Assembly: GCF_030655665.1 (NCBI RefSeq)
Contig: NZ_JAUSPQ010000008.1
Span: 248,001 to 312,000 of the forward strand
Reading direction: 5' to 3'
DNA length: 64,000 bases
Source: Methanocorpusculum sp.
GTDB taxonomy: Archaea > Halobacteriota > Methanomicrobia > Methanomicrobiales > Methanocorpusculaceae
Positions 18,414 to 26,416 of the stretch are shown here, piece after piece; positions within the stretch are counted from its first letter, which is position 1; every line of letters starts with the position of its first letter. The notes beneath the pieces are model-generated. The model was not told where the DNA came from. It ran no database searches and saw nothing but the letters and a program-made list of their open reading frames with translations. A program made the translations under genes and the position numbers.

Positions 18414-19214
18414 TTATGCCACCGGTACAAATCCGTAATCTGTAAGGACCGCACTGCCGGCACTGCCGGTAAGATATGATTCAAACTTCTGGACTGCGGA
18501 GAGTTTGGTGGTTGCTTTGAGAATTCCATACGGATAGCTGGCGACTACATTATATTTGTCCGGAATCTCAATTAATGTTATGTCATTTCTATCGTCTTTA
18601 GAGATATCAGACATGTAAACGATTGAGGCGTCTGCTTCACCGAGGGTGAGGTATGATTTGATTTTTGTTACTGCATCAACTTGGGTAACAACGTTTGCCA
18701 TGAATGCATCAACATAACCTGAGTGGGAATCGTTTTGGTACTTCTGGATGATGGTCCTTGTGTACTGACCAAATGGTACCGCGTCATCTCCGATAACGAG
18801 TTTCACACCTGAGTTTGTCAGGCTGCCGAGATCAGTGATTCCTGCCGGGTTTGTTTTCGGGACTGCAATGCCGAGTTTGTTTTCAAGAAGAACTTTCTTA
18901 TCGGTAATAAGTCCTGCTTCAACGACCGGGTCGAAATTCTTGTCGTTTGCCGAGATATACATATCGGCCTCTGCTCCCTCGAGGATCTGGGTTTTTAATG
19001 TAGAACTGCCTGCAAAGTTCAGATTAACTTTGATGTTCGGGTTCTCAGTCATAAACTGGTCTGCAATTTCCGTCATAGCGCCGGTCAGCGATGCTGCGAC
19101 GAACACGTTGATCTCAGTTTGCTCCACTGGTCCACTGACACACCCTGCGATTCCAACTGTGAGAAGAACACAGAGAATGATCGAAATACCTAACCAAATG
19201 TTGTTATGCTTCAT
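18414..19214 (-). CDS. modA: Molybdate-binding lipoprotein
   Basis: A 266-residue solute-binding protein. An N-terminal hydrophobic segment ends in a lipobox (VGIAGC, about residues 20-25), so it is membrane-tethered outside the cell. Family motifs FVAASLTGAMTEIA and NFAGSSTLKTQILEGAEAD place it with ModA. A strong ribosome site (AAGGAGGAG) precedes the ATG, and the first gene position suggests regulation at the promoter upstream. The fwd and mobB genes nearby are the likely reason for its location. Confidence 0.93.
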   Translation of the reverse strand: MKHNNIWLGISIILCVLLTVGIAGCVSGPVEQTEINVFVAASLTGAMTEIADQFMTENPNIKVNLNFAGSSTLKTQILEGAEADMYISANDKNFDPVVEAGLITDKKVLLENKLGIAVPKTNPAGITDLGSLTNSGVKLVIGDDAVPFGQYTRTIIQKYQNDSHSGYVDAFMANVVTQVDAVTKIKSYLTLGEADASIVYMSDISKDDRNDITLIEIPDKYNVVASYPYGILKATTKLSAVQKFESYLTGSAGSAVLTDYGFVPVA

Positions 19215-19300
19215 GAATAACTCCTCCTTATCGTTTGCATGGAAGTGTATTAAACATTAGTCAAACATATTAAATTGGTTAATTAAACTATGTTAACAAA
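19215..19300 (-). promoter_or_regulatory. modABC promoter region
   Basis: Reading towards modA, this stretch holds an AT-rich block with a TTAATTAA palindrome, a TATA-like TTTAATATG and, close to the start codon, AAGGAGGAG. It is divergent from the LOG-like gene at 19353. The palindrome could bind a metal-responsive repressor, but it differs from the palindrome found between fwdDB and mobB. Confidence 0.4.
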
Positions 19301-19352
19301 AATTATGGAGGTGTAAATCTTCATCTTACTGGACGACTTATGATATACTATA

Positions 19353-19949
19353 ATGAGAAGACCGGTTATTTCAGTTATTGGAGATGCTGCCCTGAAACCC
19401 GGGTGTGCTAAAGAACAATTTGCATTTTCGCTCGGGAATGCACTGGTTTCAAACGGATACCGGGTATTGTCCGGCGGGCTTGGCGGCGTCATGGAAGCCG
19501 TGTCCCGGGGCGCACATGCTTCTCCCGCCTATAGAGAAGGGGATGTTATCGCAGTCCTGCCGGGCAATGATCCGGCTCAGGCAAATCAATATACGGATAT
19601 TGTGATCGCGACCGGACTGGATCATGCACGAAACTTCATCGTGGCAAACACGGACGCCGTAGTCGCGGTTGGCGGGGGGTCGGGAACACTCTCCGAACTC
19701 TCGTATGCATGGGTGATGCACCGGCTCATCATGGCGTACCGTGTCCCGGATGTCGTGAAAAGAAAAGGAGTGTTCTCCGACTGGGGCGCTTTGATCGCGG
19801 ACAATAAGATCGATGACAAGCCGCGGTATCCTGATATCCCCGACGACTGTGTGTTCGGGGTGGACACATCAGATGATGTCATCAGGATCCTTGCAGAGCG
19901 GCTGCCGAAATATACGAGCCGCCCCCTTCTTGCAGGAAAACGAAATTAA
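19353..19949 (+). CDS. LOG-family (TIGR00725-type) Rossmann-fold protein
   Basis: A 198-residue protein of the lysine-decarboxylase-like/LOG family, TIGR00725 branch. It shows an N-terminal VISVIGDA, the GGLGGVMEA loop and the VGGGSGTLSELSYAW motif that corresponds to PGGxGTxxE in cytokinin-activating LOG phosphoribohydrolases. The first Pro-Gly-Gly is Val-Gly-Gly here, as usual in this branch. The substrate is unknown; the fold suggests a nucleotide or nucleoside 5'-monophosphate. The gene is alone, divergent from modA and converging on the ThrRS editing-domain gene. Confidence 0.75.
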   Translation: MRRPVISVIGDAALKPGCAKEQFAFSLGNALVSNGYRVLSGGLGGVMEAVSRGAHASPAYREGDVIAVLPGNDPAQANQYTDIVIATGLDHARNFIVANTDAVVAVGGGSGTLSELSYAWVMHRLIMAYRVPDVVKRKGVFSDWGALIADNKIDDKPRYPDIPDDCVFGVDTSDDVIRILAERLPKYTSRPLLAGKRN

Positions 19950-19950
19950 C

Positions 19951-20427
19951 TCAGCAGTTCTTTGATTCACTTTGGCAGCATTTACTGCTGCTCTCGCATT
20001 CCCCTCCGGCAAACGGGCAGATCGTCATCGAAAAATCTGCCATCGGATGCCCTTTGCTTTTTATTTCAAACTCCTTATACCACCCGAATGCCGCCCGTTT
20101 CGTCTCGATCCCCTCTTCAATGAGTCTGCTCTGGATCGTTTTCAAGATCCACTGGGATACGCCCGGACATCCGAGATCGCTTGCAAGATGGGCATAGGGA
20201 AAGAGCATCACCCGGGTTGCCCCGAGGCGGGAAAGACGCAGTTTGATACTATCCACCGTCGCAGAGACCGTAAGTTCGGGTGAGAGTTCATCTGACTTTT
20301 CCACGCTCGCAAACAGGAGAACACAGTTCTCCATCTCATCCTCCCTCACCGGATCCGGCTCGGCGATTTTTGTTTTTTTGGTGACTTTATACCATACGCG
20401 GTCCGTGTGGATCCCAAGAATTTTCAT
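19951..20427 (-). CDS. Stand-alone archaeal ThrRS editing domain with Cys-rich tail
   Basis: Residues 1-135 match the N-terminal editing domain of archaeal threonyl-tRNA synthetase: MKILGIHTDRVWYKV, VMLFPYAHLASDL, AAFGWYKEFEIKSKGHP. In the family this domain removes serine mischarged onto tRNA-Thr and resembles D-aminoacyl-tRNA deacylase. No catalytic or anticodon domain follows: after ADFSMTI the protein ends with a short tail containing five cysteines (from about 137 to the last residue), which could bind a metal. Split ThrRS systems with trans-editing proteins are known in some Crenarchaeota. The ATG overlaps the metX stop as ATGA, so it is translated with the methionine genes. No ThrRS is in the window. 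Confidence 0.85.
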   Translation of the reverse strand: MKILGIHTDRVWYKVTKKTKIAEPDPVREDEMENCVLLFASVEKSDELSPELTVSATVDSIKLRLSRLGATRVMLFPYAHLASDLGCPGVSQWILKTIQSRLIEEGIETKRAAFGWYKEFEIKSKGHPMADFSMTICPFAGGECESSSKCCQSESKNC

Positions 20428-21887
20428 TGGAGCACCTCGGAAAGAGAGAGCGTTTCGCTGGTCAGCATCCCGAGAACACGGCCGGCATCATCAACGACCG
20501 GCAGAGCGGAGATAGCGTGCTTTTCCATAAGCGAAGCTGCAAGACGAAGCGAGTCTGAGCGGTGAATCGTGATCACATCTTTAGTCATGATCTCAGCAAG
20601 GCTCTGAAACTCGCCGGCGACCGACTTCGCAATATCCCACGACGTTACGATACCAGAGAGCGTCCCGTCCGCCAAAACCACCGGCAGATGATTGATCTCA
20701 TGCCCGATCATCAGTTCGGCCGCCTCGCGGATCGAGGAGGTTTCCCGAATAGACGGGGGATTATTCGTCATCAGATCTTCTACGGTGACCGGGGTCAGAA
20801 ATTGACCGACCATATAGTTCAGCTGGGCATTTTCCAGAAGGAAACCGTCATGCCCGTGGGGAGAAACGATCTCCGCATACCTGGCTTCTCTGCCGTTTGC
20901 CGTGAGGGCAAGCATGATCTCCTGCGAGAGATACGACGGATACAGCCAGTCGGACGAGACGGATATGATCAGAAACTTTGCCTGGGTCGCGACCAGGCCC
21001 TCGGTCAGACTGCCGTTTTTGGTAAGATCATAGTAGTCAACAGCCCGGGTGATGTACAGATAGGAGTTTGGATCGAAGCGTTCCACAAACATCTCCCCCT
21101 GATGCTGAAGATAACTTTCAACAGAAAATTCGGTATCAAATCCATACTCGAAGGCCTCTGATTTCTGAAGTCTTCTCCCGAATTTGGTGTGCATGGACTC
21201 ATCCGAAAGATACGTGATGTGGGCCATCATTCGTGCAAGGGAAAGGCCGTGGACCGGTTTTTTCCCGGCAGAATAGTTCCCGCCGTTCCAGTCCGGGTCG
21301 CTCATGATCGCGGCTCTCCCAACTGCCCCGAATGCGATGTGCATCGGGGTCGTGTAGCCGGCAGAGGCGATACAGATAACGCGGCGGACGAACGACGGAA
21401 ACTCAACGCTCCACTGCATGGCCTGCATCCCTCCCATCGAACCCCCGATAACGGCATAGAGTTCTTCAATGCCCAGCTCTTCGAGCAGCTGATGTTCGGC
21501 ATGGACCATGTCGCGGATCGTAATCACCGGGAATGTGGTCCCGTAGGGTTTTCCTGTGACCGGATCCTCTGACGAAGGACCGGTCGAGCCTTTACACCCG
21601 CCGAGAACATTGGCCGCGATCACACAGTATCGGTTTGTATCTAGTGCTTTGCCGGGACCAATGATCCCGTTCCACCATCCGGGTTTTGTGTCGCCTTTAT
21701 GAAAACCTGCCGCATGTGCATCTCCGGTGAGAGCATGACAGACAAGAATGATGTTTTTGTTATCCTTTCTTCCGTACCGTTCATAGGCGATGATCACATC
21801 TGAAAGAGATGCTCCGCTCTCCAGATCCACCGGGCGGGTTAGGGTGTGATAGTGTGTGGTGACTTCACCAAGTGAATCCTGTAACAT
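20424..21887 (-). CDS. metX: Homoserine O-acetyltransferase fused to CBS-domain pair
   Basis: This 487-residue protein has an alpha/beta-hydrolase part (about 1-370) with the nucleophile in GGSMGGMQA, an Asp near VSSDWLYPS and the catalytic His in HGHDGF. A tail of about 115 residues contains two CBS motifs (MTNNPPSIRETSSIREAAEL; IMTKDVITIHRSDSLRLAAS), which commonly bind adenosyl ligands, so feedback by S-adenosylmethionine or ATP is plausible. It activates homoserine for methionine synthesis (acetyl or succinyl donor cannot be told by eye). metY lies eight bases upstream on the same strand. Confidence 0.92.
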   Translation of the reverse strand: MLQDSLGEVTTHYHTLTRPVDLESGASLSDVIIAYERYGRKDNKNIILVCHALTGDAHAAGFHKGDTKPGWWNGIIGPGKALDTNRYCVIAANVLGGCKGSTGPSSEDPVTGKPYGTTFPVITIRDMVHAEHQLLEELGIEELYAVIGGSMGGMQAMQWSVEFPSFVRRVICIASAGYTTPMHIAFGAVGRAAIMSDPDWNGGNYSAGKKPVHGLSLARMMAHITYLSDESMHTKFGRRLQKSEAFEYGFDTEFSVESYLQHQGEMFVERFDPNSYLYITRAVDYYDLTKNGSLTEGLVATQAKFLIISVSSDWLYPSYLSQEIMLALTANGREARYAEIVSPHGHDGFLLENAQLNYMVGQFLTPVTVEDLMTNNPPSIRETSSIREAAELMIGHEINHLPVVLADGTLSGIVTSWDIAKSVAGEFQSLAEIMTKDVITIHRSDSLRLAASLMEKHAISALPVVDDAGRVLGMLTSETLSLSEVLQ

Positions 21888-21895
21888 GGGTGTAT

Positions 21896-23170
21896 TTAGA
21901 TGAGGGAGAGGGCATGGTCCAGATCGGCGATGATATCAATCGGATTCTCAAGACCGACCGAGAGGCGGATCGTATCAGGCGTGACCCCGGTTGAACGCTG
22001 TTCTTCTTCGCTAAGCTGCTGATGGGTCGTCGATGCCGGATGAATGATGAGTGTTTTTGCATCGCCGATGTTCGCCAGAAGCGAGATGAGCTGTACATTA
22101 TTCTGAACGGTGATCGCCGCATCATATCCTCCTTTTACGCCGAAGGTAAGAAGCGGACCGCCTGATGTGCCGAAGTATTTTTCGCGGTTCTTTTCCGACG
22201 GGTGTCCGGGAAGGCCGGGATAGTTGACCCATGCGACTTTTTCATGAGATGCGAGATGCTTCGCGACAATCAATGCATTCTCTGCGTGTTTGGGGACCCG
22301 AAGATAGAGGGTCTCGAGGCCAATCGAGGTGAGCCAGGCATTGAACGGCGAAAGAGCCGCACCGAGGTCGCGCATCAGGGAGATTCGAATACTGGTCGAT
22401 ACAGTCGACGGACCGAATGCTTTGTAGTGCACGAGTCCTTTGTATGCCGGATCCGGCTCGGTGAACTTGGGGAATTTACCGTTGTCCCAGGGGAATTTCC
22501 CATTTTCAACGATCACGCCCGCAAGGGAGTTTCCATGTCCGTTGGCATATTTCGTTGCCGACATGACGACCAGATCCGCTCCATGCTCAAGTGGACGGAC
22601 CGTGCCTATCCCTACGGTGTTGTCCACGATGAACGGGACGCCGGCTTCATGGGCGATTTTTGCGATCTCTGCAAAGTCCGGGATGTCAAGTTTCGGGTTT
22701 CCGAGGGATTCAAAGTAGACGGCCCGGGTCTTTTCATTGATTGCAGCTTTCAAAGCTGTCAGATCATTCGAGGGGACGAACCGGACGGTCCGCCCAAAGT
22801 TCGGCAGGGTCAGACTGAATAACTCGAATGTTCCTCCATACAGATTATCGGCCGAGACGATCTCGTCACCCGGATTGGTGAGTGCAAGGATCAGGGTGCT
22901 TATTGCTGCCATTCCGGAGGCTGTACTTATTGCTGCAGTTCCGCCTTCGATCGCGGCAATGCGTTTTTCGAATGAGGTATTGTTCGGATTCGTGAGCCGG
23001 GTGTAGATATTTCCCTCCACGGAGAGATCAAATCGTGCCGCAGCTTCCTTTGCGTCTTTGAAAACATACGCAGTGGTCATGTAGATCGGTTCGGTCCGTG
23101 CCCCGGTCGTTTCGTCCGGTTTTTGTCCAGCATGGATACTGAGTGTTTCTTTTTGGTATTTTGGGGTCAT
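21896..23170 (-). CDS. metY: O-acetylhomoserine aminocarboxypropyltransferase (homocysteine synthase)
   Basis: A 424-residue PLP enzyme of the Cys/Met metabolism family. The Schiff-base lysine is in SATKYANGHG; the PLP-phosphate loop is TASGMAAIS; the C-terminal ST(T)HQQLS..E motif is typical of O-acetylhomoserine sulfhydrylases. It makes homocysteine from O-acetylhomoserine and sulfide. It heads a three-gene unit metY-metX-ThrRS editing domain. A perfect 6-base palindrome sits directly before the start codon and may be the operator. Confidence 0.92.
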   Translation of the reverse strand: MTPKYQKETLSIHAGQKPDETTGARTEPIYMTTAYVFKDAKEAAARFDLSVEGNIYTRLTNPNNTSFEKRIAAIEGGTAAISTASGMAAISTLILALTNPGDEIVSADNLYGGTFELFSLTLPNFGRTVRFVPSNDLTALKAAINEKTRAVYFESLGNPKLDIPDFAEIAKIAHEAGVPFIVDNTVGIGTVRPLEHGADLVVMSATKYANGHGNSLAGVIVENGKFPWDNGKFPKFTEPDPAYKGLVHYKAFGPSTVSTSIRISLMRDLGAALSPFNAWLTSIGLETLYLRVPKHAENALIVAKHLASHEKVAWVNYPGLPGHPSEKNREKYFGTSGGPLLTFGVKGGYDAAITVQNNVQLISLLANIGDAKTLIIHPASTTHQQLSEEEQRSTGVTPDTIRLSVGLENPIDIIADLDHALSLI

Positions 23171-23175
23171 GATAG

Positions 23176-23188
23176 TTCACACTGTGAA
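23176..23188. promoter_or_regulatory. Palindrome TTCACA-C-TGTGAA before metY
   Basis: A perfect inverted repeat of six bases with a one-base centre lies five bases before the metY ATG. A TATA-like CTATATAT is at about 23208-23215, so the palindrome would cover the transcription start. This is the classic position of an archaeal repressor site. The regulator is not identified. Confidence 0.5.
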
Positions 23189-23240
23189 TTCTTATTGGAG
23201 GGCATATGATATATAGATTCGGGTACTTCTATAAAAAAGA

Positions 23241-24965
23241 TTATGCTGACTCTTCAGCTTTGATTTTTCTGACTTCTTCGAGAATTTTCCCGAGAATCAC
23301 TTCATCTGACGGCATATCCGAGTGGAACGCCTTTTTCACATGGATCGGGACACCGTCAAGGCGATAGGCAGTTCCTTCCGCATCGATGCCCACCGAGGCT
23401 ACGGGAATATGGAGTTTTGCAATAGCGGTAGAAAGGGAGATGAACGGATCGATAACGACGGTATTGATACGTGCGAGATGGGCCACCGTCTCTCTTGGGA
23501 AATGCGCCCCGAGATCCGTTCCGATGATCAAAACTGCGTCACTTTCTTTTTTGGCGAGGATATCCACCCCGCTTGTCTCTCCCGGATTGTAATGGACGAT
23601 CCCCCGCGAATAATCAACGGCGTACGGATATCCGGCTACAAGAGAGAACATCTGGTTTGTTCCGTCAACATTCCAGTGACCGCGGAGCGGCGTTAAGGTG
23701 TACTTCGTGTGCCGGTTGAGTTCGTCCACCAGCTCGATCCCTGCCCGGACATTTTTGTATTTGCCGCGGGACTGGGTGAGACCAATACCGGTAAAGAAAG
23801 AACCGAATTTTGCGGAAAGCAAAACGTCTGCTATTTTGAAGATCACATTCCGCTCAACACCGGCCACGGTGTCGGGAATAACATCACGCTCGCCGCGAAC
23901 GACTGCCCGCAGAGCGTTGAAGAGCGCAAAATCCCCTCCCGGATTTACCTGCACGAAGATATCGGCGAGTTTTGCCGTGTCGGTTTCCCGGATATCGACC
24001 ACGATCACGGTCCGATCTCCCCTCCCCTCTTTACGGTATGCGCCTGTTGCATACGTCGAGTATCTGGACTCGTGACGGGGATGGGCCGCAATCGGATTAC
24101 AGCCCCAGTAAACGATAACGTCTGCACGATTTTTGATCTGACCAAGCGTGCATCCGGGATGACCTACCTCCTGGACCGCCATAATGGTCGGACCGTGGCA
24201 TTCTGATGAACAGTTATCCATGACGGCCCCGATCTCTTCGGCGATTTCAAGACCTATATGCATCGCCTCGGTCGAGGTGCCGGACCATCCGTACAACAGC
24301 GGACGTTTCGCATGGACAAACATATTGGCAGCTTTTTTGATTGCCGAATCAAAATCCGTTTCGCGCCAGACATCTCCGTCCCGTTCGATTGGAGTAATCA
24401 TTCTGCCGGTTGCGCAAAACTTTCCTGCAGACAGTCCGCATCCGTTCACCACTTCGGTAATGACCCCGTCTTTGACGTGGAGTTCGATATCATCGCAGAG
24501 ACAGCCGCACAGAGGACACGCCGCATTTTTGATGATCTTTTCTCCTTTTTCCACACCCGGCAGAATGATGCCCGGCGGGACCTCGTATCTGAGTCCGCCC
24601 AACTCCTCCATCAAATCCCATGCGGTCGCGAGAGGCAGATCGGTCGGTTCGACCTCGACCGGGATACTTTTGAAATCAGGTGCTCCGGTAGAATGGGTCT
24701 TTGAAGGCAGAATAAAATTAGCAAACGGTCCGCAGGCAATGAAAACAACACCTGCAGGTGTTTCCGGAGATTCCCGGACGGAAAAAACCGCTTTACCTGC
24801 CTCACTCGTAATGAGGACGTGCTCTCCCTCCTCGACTCCGATCTTCATGGCATCCATAGGGTGTAAAAAGCAGTAGGACGTTTCTATCGAATATTTTGCT
24901 CCGTCCTTATAATACAGCTGCGCACCCTGTTCCGCTGTACGCCCGCTGCTCATCATCAATTTCAT
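23241..24965 (-). CDS. fwdDB: Fused formylmethanofuran dehydrogenase subunits D and B
   Basis: One 574-residue frame joins two subunits that are normally separate. Residues 1-125 match FwdD (SSGRTAEQGAQ, CFLHPMDAMKIGVEEGEHV, GPFANFILPSKTHSTG, VEVEPTD). Residues ~145-574 match FwdB: CPLCGCLCDDIEL supplies Cys for a [4Fe-4S] cluster (C150, C153, with C184 further on), and C256 in SSECHGP is the expected Mo/W ligand, a cysteine and not selenocysteine. The B part reduces CO2 to formate at the molybdopterin site. There is no stop or frameshift at the junction (about 125-145, Pro-rich). It is apart from fwdA/fwdC and divergent from mobB. Confidence 0.93.
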   Translation of the reverse strand: MKLMMSSGRTAEQGAQLYYKDGAKYSIETSYCFLHPMDAMKIGVEEGEHVLITSEAGKAVFSVRESPETPAGVVFIACGPFANFILPSKTHSTGAPDFKSIPVEVEPTDLPLATAWDLMEELGGLRYEVPPGIILPGVEKGEKIIKNAACPLCGCLCDDIELHVKDGVITEVVNGCGLSAGKFCATGRMITPIERDGDVWRETDFDSAIKKAANMFVHAKRPLLYGWSGTSTEAMHIGLEIAEEIGAVMDNCSSECHGPTIMAVQEVGHPGCTLGQIKNRADVIVYWGCNPIAAHPRHESRYSTYATGAYRKEGRGDRTVIVVDIRETDTAKLADIFVQVNPGGDFALFNALRAVVRGERDVIPDTVAGVERNVIFKIADVLLSAKFGSFFTGIGLTQSRGKYKNVRAGIELVDELNRHTKYTLTPLRGHWNVDGTNQMFSLVAGYPYAVDYSRGIVHYNPGETSGVDILAKKESDAVLIIGTDLGAHFPRETVAHLARINTVVIDPFISLSTAIAKLHIPVASVGIDAEGTAYRLDGVPIHVKKAFHSDMPSDEVILGKILEEVRKIKAEESA

Positions 24966-25026
24966 GTTTATCTATCACCATTATCCAAATGTAAGTGTAT
25001 GTTTCTGGTACAAAGTAATAAATCCA

Positions 25027-25038
25027 TCTTACGTAAGA
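25027..25038. promoter_or_regulatory. 12-base perfect palindrome TCTTACGTAAGA between fwdDB and mobB
   Basis: This perfect palindrome lies 14 bases before mobB and about 60 bases before fwdDB, in the shared divergent promoter region. An AT-rich AGTAATAAAT just upstream could be the mobB TATA box, which would put the palindrome between TATA and transcript start. A shared Mo/W-responsive regulator is a reasonable guess, since both genes serve molybdopterin enzymes. Confidence 0.45.
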
Positions 25039-25052
25039 CAATATAGATACAA

Positions 25053-25475
25053 ATGCGGGTCATCAATATCATAGGTCATTCGAATTCTGGAAAAACCACC
25101 CTCGTTACGAAACTCGTTCCGCTTCTCGTGGACGTGGGCACGGTCTGTACTATAAAACATATGGGCCATCACATCTGGGAACTGCCGCCGGGAAAAGATA
25201 CGACGGTGCATTTTGAGGCGGGAGCAAGCTGCGGTGCGGGCATCGATGCGGAAAAAACCGTGCTGACCCTGCGGGGTACTGATGTCTATCTTGTTCTTGA
25301 TTTTTATGCATGGATGGGGTATGATTATGCCGTTGTTGAGGGTTTCAAGGAGGAAGGATTCTCCTGTGCAGTTCTTGGCGATCTGTCTGCTGAAAATTGT
25401 ATCCTGACCGATCCTACCCTTGAAGAACTGTTTGCTGCACGCGATTTGTTTGATGAATATGTGCCAAAACGTTAA
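25053..25475 (+). CDS. mobB: Molybdopterin-guanine dinucleotide biosynthesis protein MobB
   Basis: A 140-residue P-loop GTP-binding protein with Walker A GHSNSGKTTL at residues 7-16 and the family stretch TIKHMGHH. MobB assists MobA in attaching GMP to molybdopterin, giving the bis-MGD cofactor used by FwdB. No ribosome site is visible before ATG 25053, which suggests a leaderless or short-leader message. It is followed six bases later by taw1, so it heads a mixed operon mobB-taw1-sepS. Confidence 0.88.
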   Translation: MRVINIIGHSNSGKTTLVTKLVPLLVDVGTVCTIKHMGHHIWELPPGKDTTVHFEAGASCGAGIDAEKTVLTLRGTDVYLVLDFYAWMGYDYAVVEGFKEEGFSCAVLGDLSAENCILTDPTLEELFAARDLFDEYVPKR

Positions 25476-25480
25476 TTGGC

Positions 25481-26416
25481 ATGCCGAGAAAACGCTCCCC
25501 GTCAACAACCCCGAAAACATCTCTTCATAGGCAGGGATATAACTTCATAGCCGAAGGCGCGTCAGCCGCCGTAAAACCGTGCATGTGGTGCAAACGTGCT
25601 CTTCGGGGCGGAGAATCCTGCTATAAACACCAGTTCTACGGGATCGACACCTGGAAATGCGTCCAGATGACTCCGACGCTCCGCTGCAATCAGCGCTGTC
25701 TTTTCTGCTGGCGGTCCATGGAACACGAGATCCTGTCCGAGAGAGAACTTTCCCCGGAAGAGATCGTTTCGGCCCTTCCTAAGATGCAGAAGAAGGGACT
25801 CTCCGGCGACAAACCGTACACCGATCCGGCAAGGTGGGAGGAAGCCACAGAACACCCGACCCAGTATGCGCTCTCCCTCTCGGGCGAGCCTACCCTTTAC
25901 TCAAAATTACCTGAGTTGATCGATCTTCTTCGGGAAGACAAAAAGAACAGCGTGTTTGTTGTTTCGAACGGAACTATGCCTTCAGTGATCGAACGGATCC
26001 GACCGACACAACTGTATCTTTCGCTGGATGCAATGGATCTGCCATCTTATGAAAAGATTTGTCGTCCGATGGGTGATCCAGCAGTCATGTGGGAGAATAT
26101 CCAAAAGTCCCTCTCCCTTCTCCGAAAAAAAGAGGAGGAAGGTATCAGAACGGCGGTCCGCATCACCCTCGTTAAGGGGTACAATGACACAGATGAGGAA
26201 GGTTTTGCCAAGATCATTGAAGATGCAGAGCCCCTCTTCGTTGAAATAAAGGGATACATGTATTTGGGATACAGTCGAATGAGATTAACAGAAATGCATG
26301 TCCCCGACATGGAAACCATTCGCCGTTTCGCCGCAGAAGTTGCCCAACTCTGCAATTATGACATCATGGATGAAAATGCGCCGAGCCGCGTTGTTTGTCT
26401 GAAGAGAAAATCATGA
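25481..26416 (+). CDS. taw1: tRNA 4-demethylwyosine synthase (Taw1/TYW1)
   Basis: A 311-residue radical-SAM enzyme. The SAM cluster motif is CNQRCLFCW (C69, C73, C76), and extra cysteines at about C34, C37, C47 and C60 fit the second cluster of TYW1. It condenses pyruvate with N1-methylguanosine-37 of tRNA-Phe to make the tricyclic wyosine base. The stop overlaps the sepS start as ATGA, so both tRNA-related genes are co-translated. Confidence 0.93.
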   Translation: MPRKRSPSTTPKTSLHRQGYNFIAEGASAAVKPCMWCKRALRGGESCYKHQFYGIDTWKCVQMTPTLRCNQRCLFCWRSMEHEILSERELSPEEIVSALPKMQKKGLSGDKPYTDPARWEEATEHPTQYALSLSGEPTLYSKLPELIDLLREDKKNSVFVVSNGTMPSVIERIRPTQLYLSLDAMDLPSYEKICRPMGDPAVMWENIQKSLSLLRKKEEEGIRTAVRITLVKGYNDTDEEGFAKIIEDAEPLFVEIKGYMYLGYSRMRLTEMHVPDMETIRRFAAEVAQLCNYDIMDENAPSRVVCLKRKS

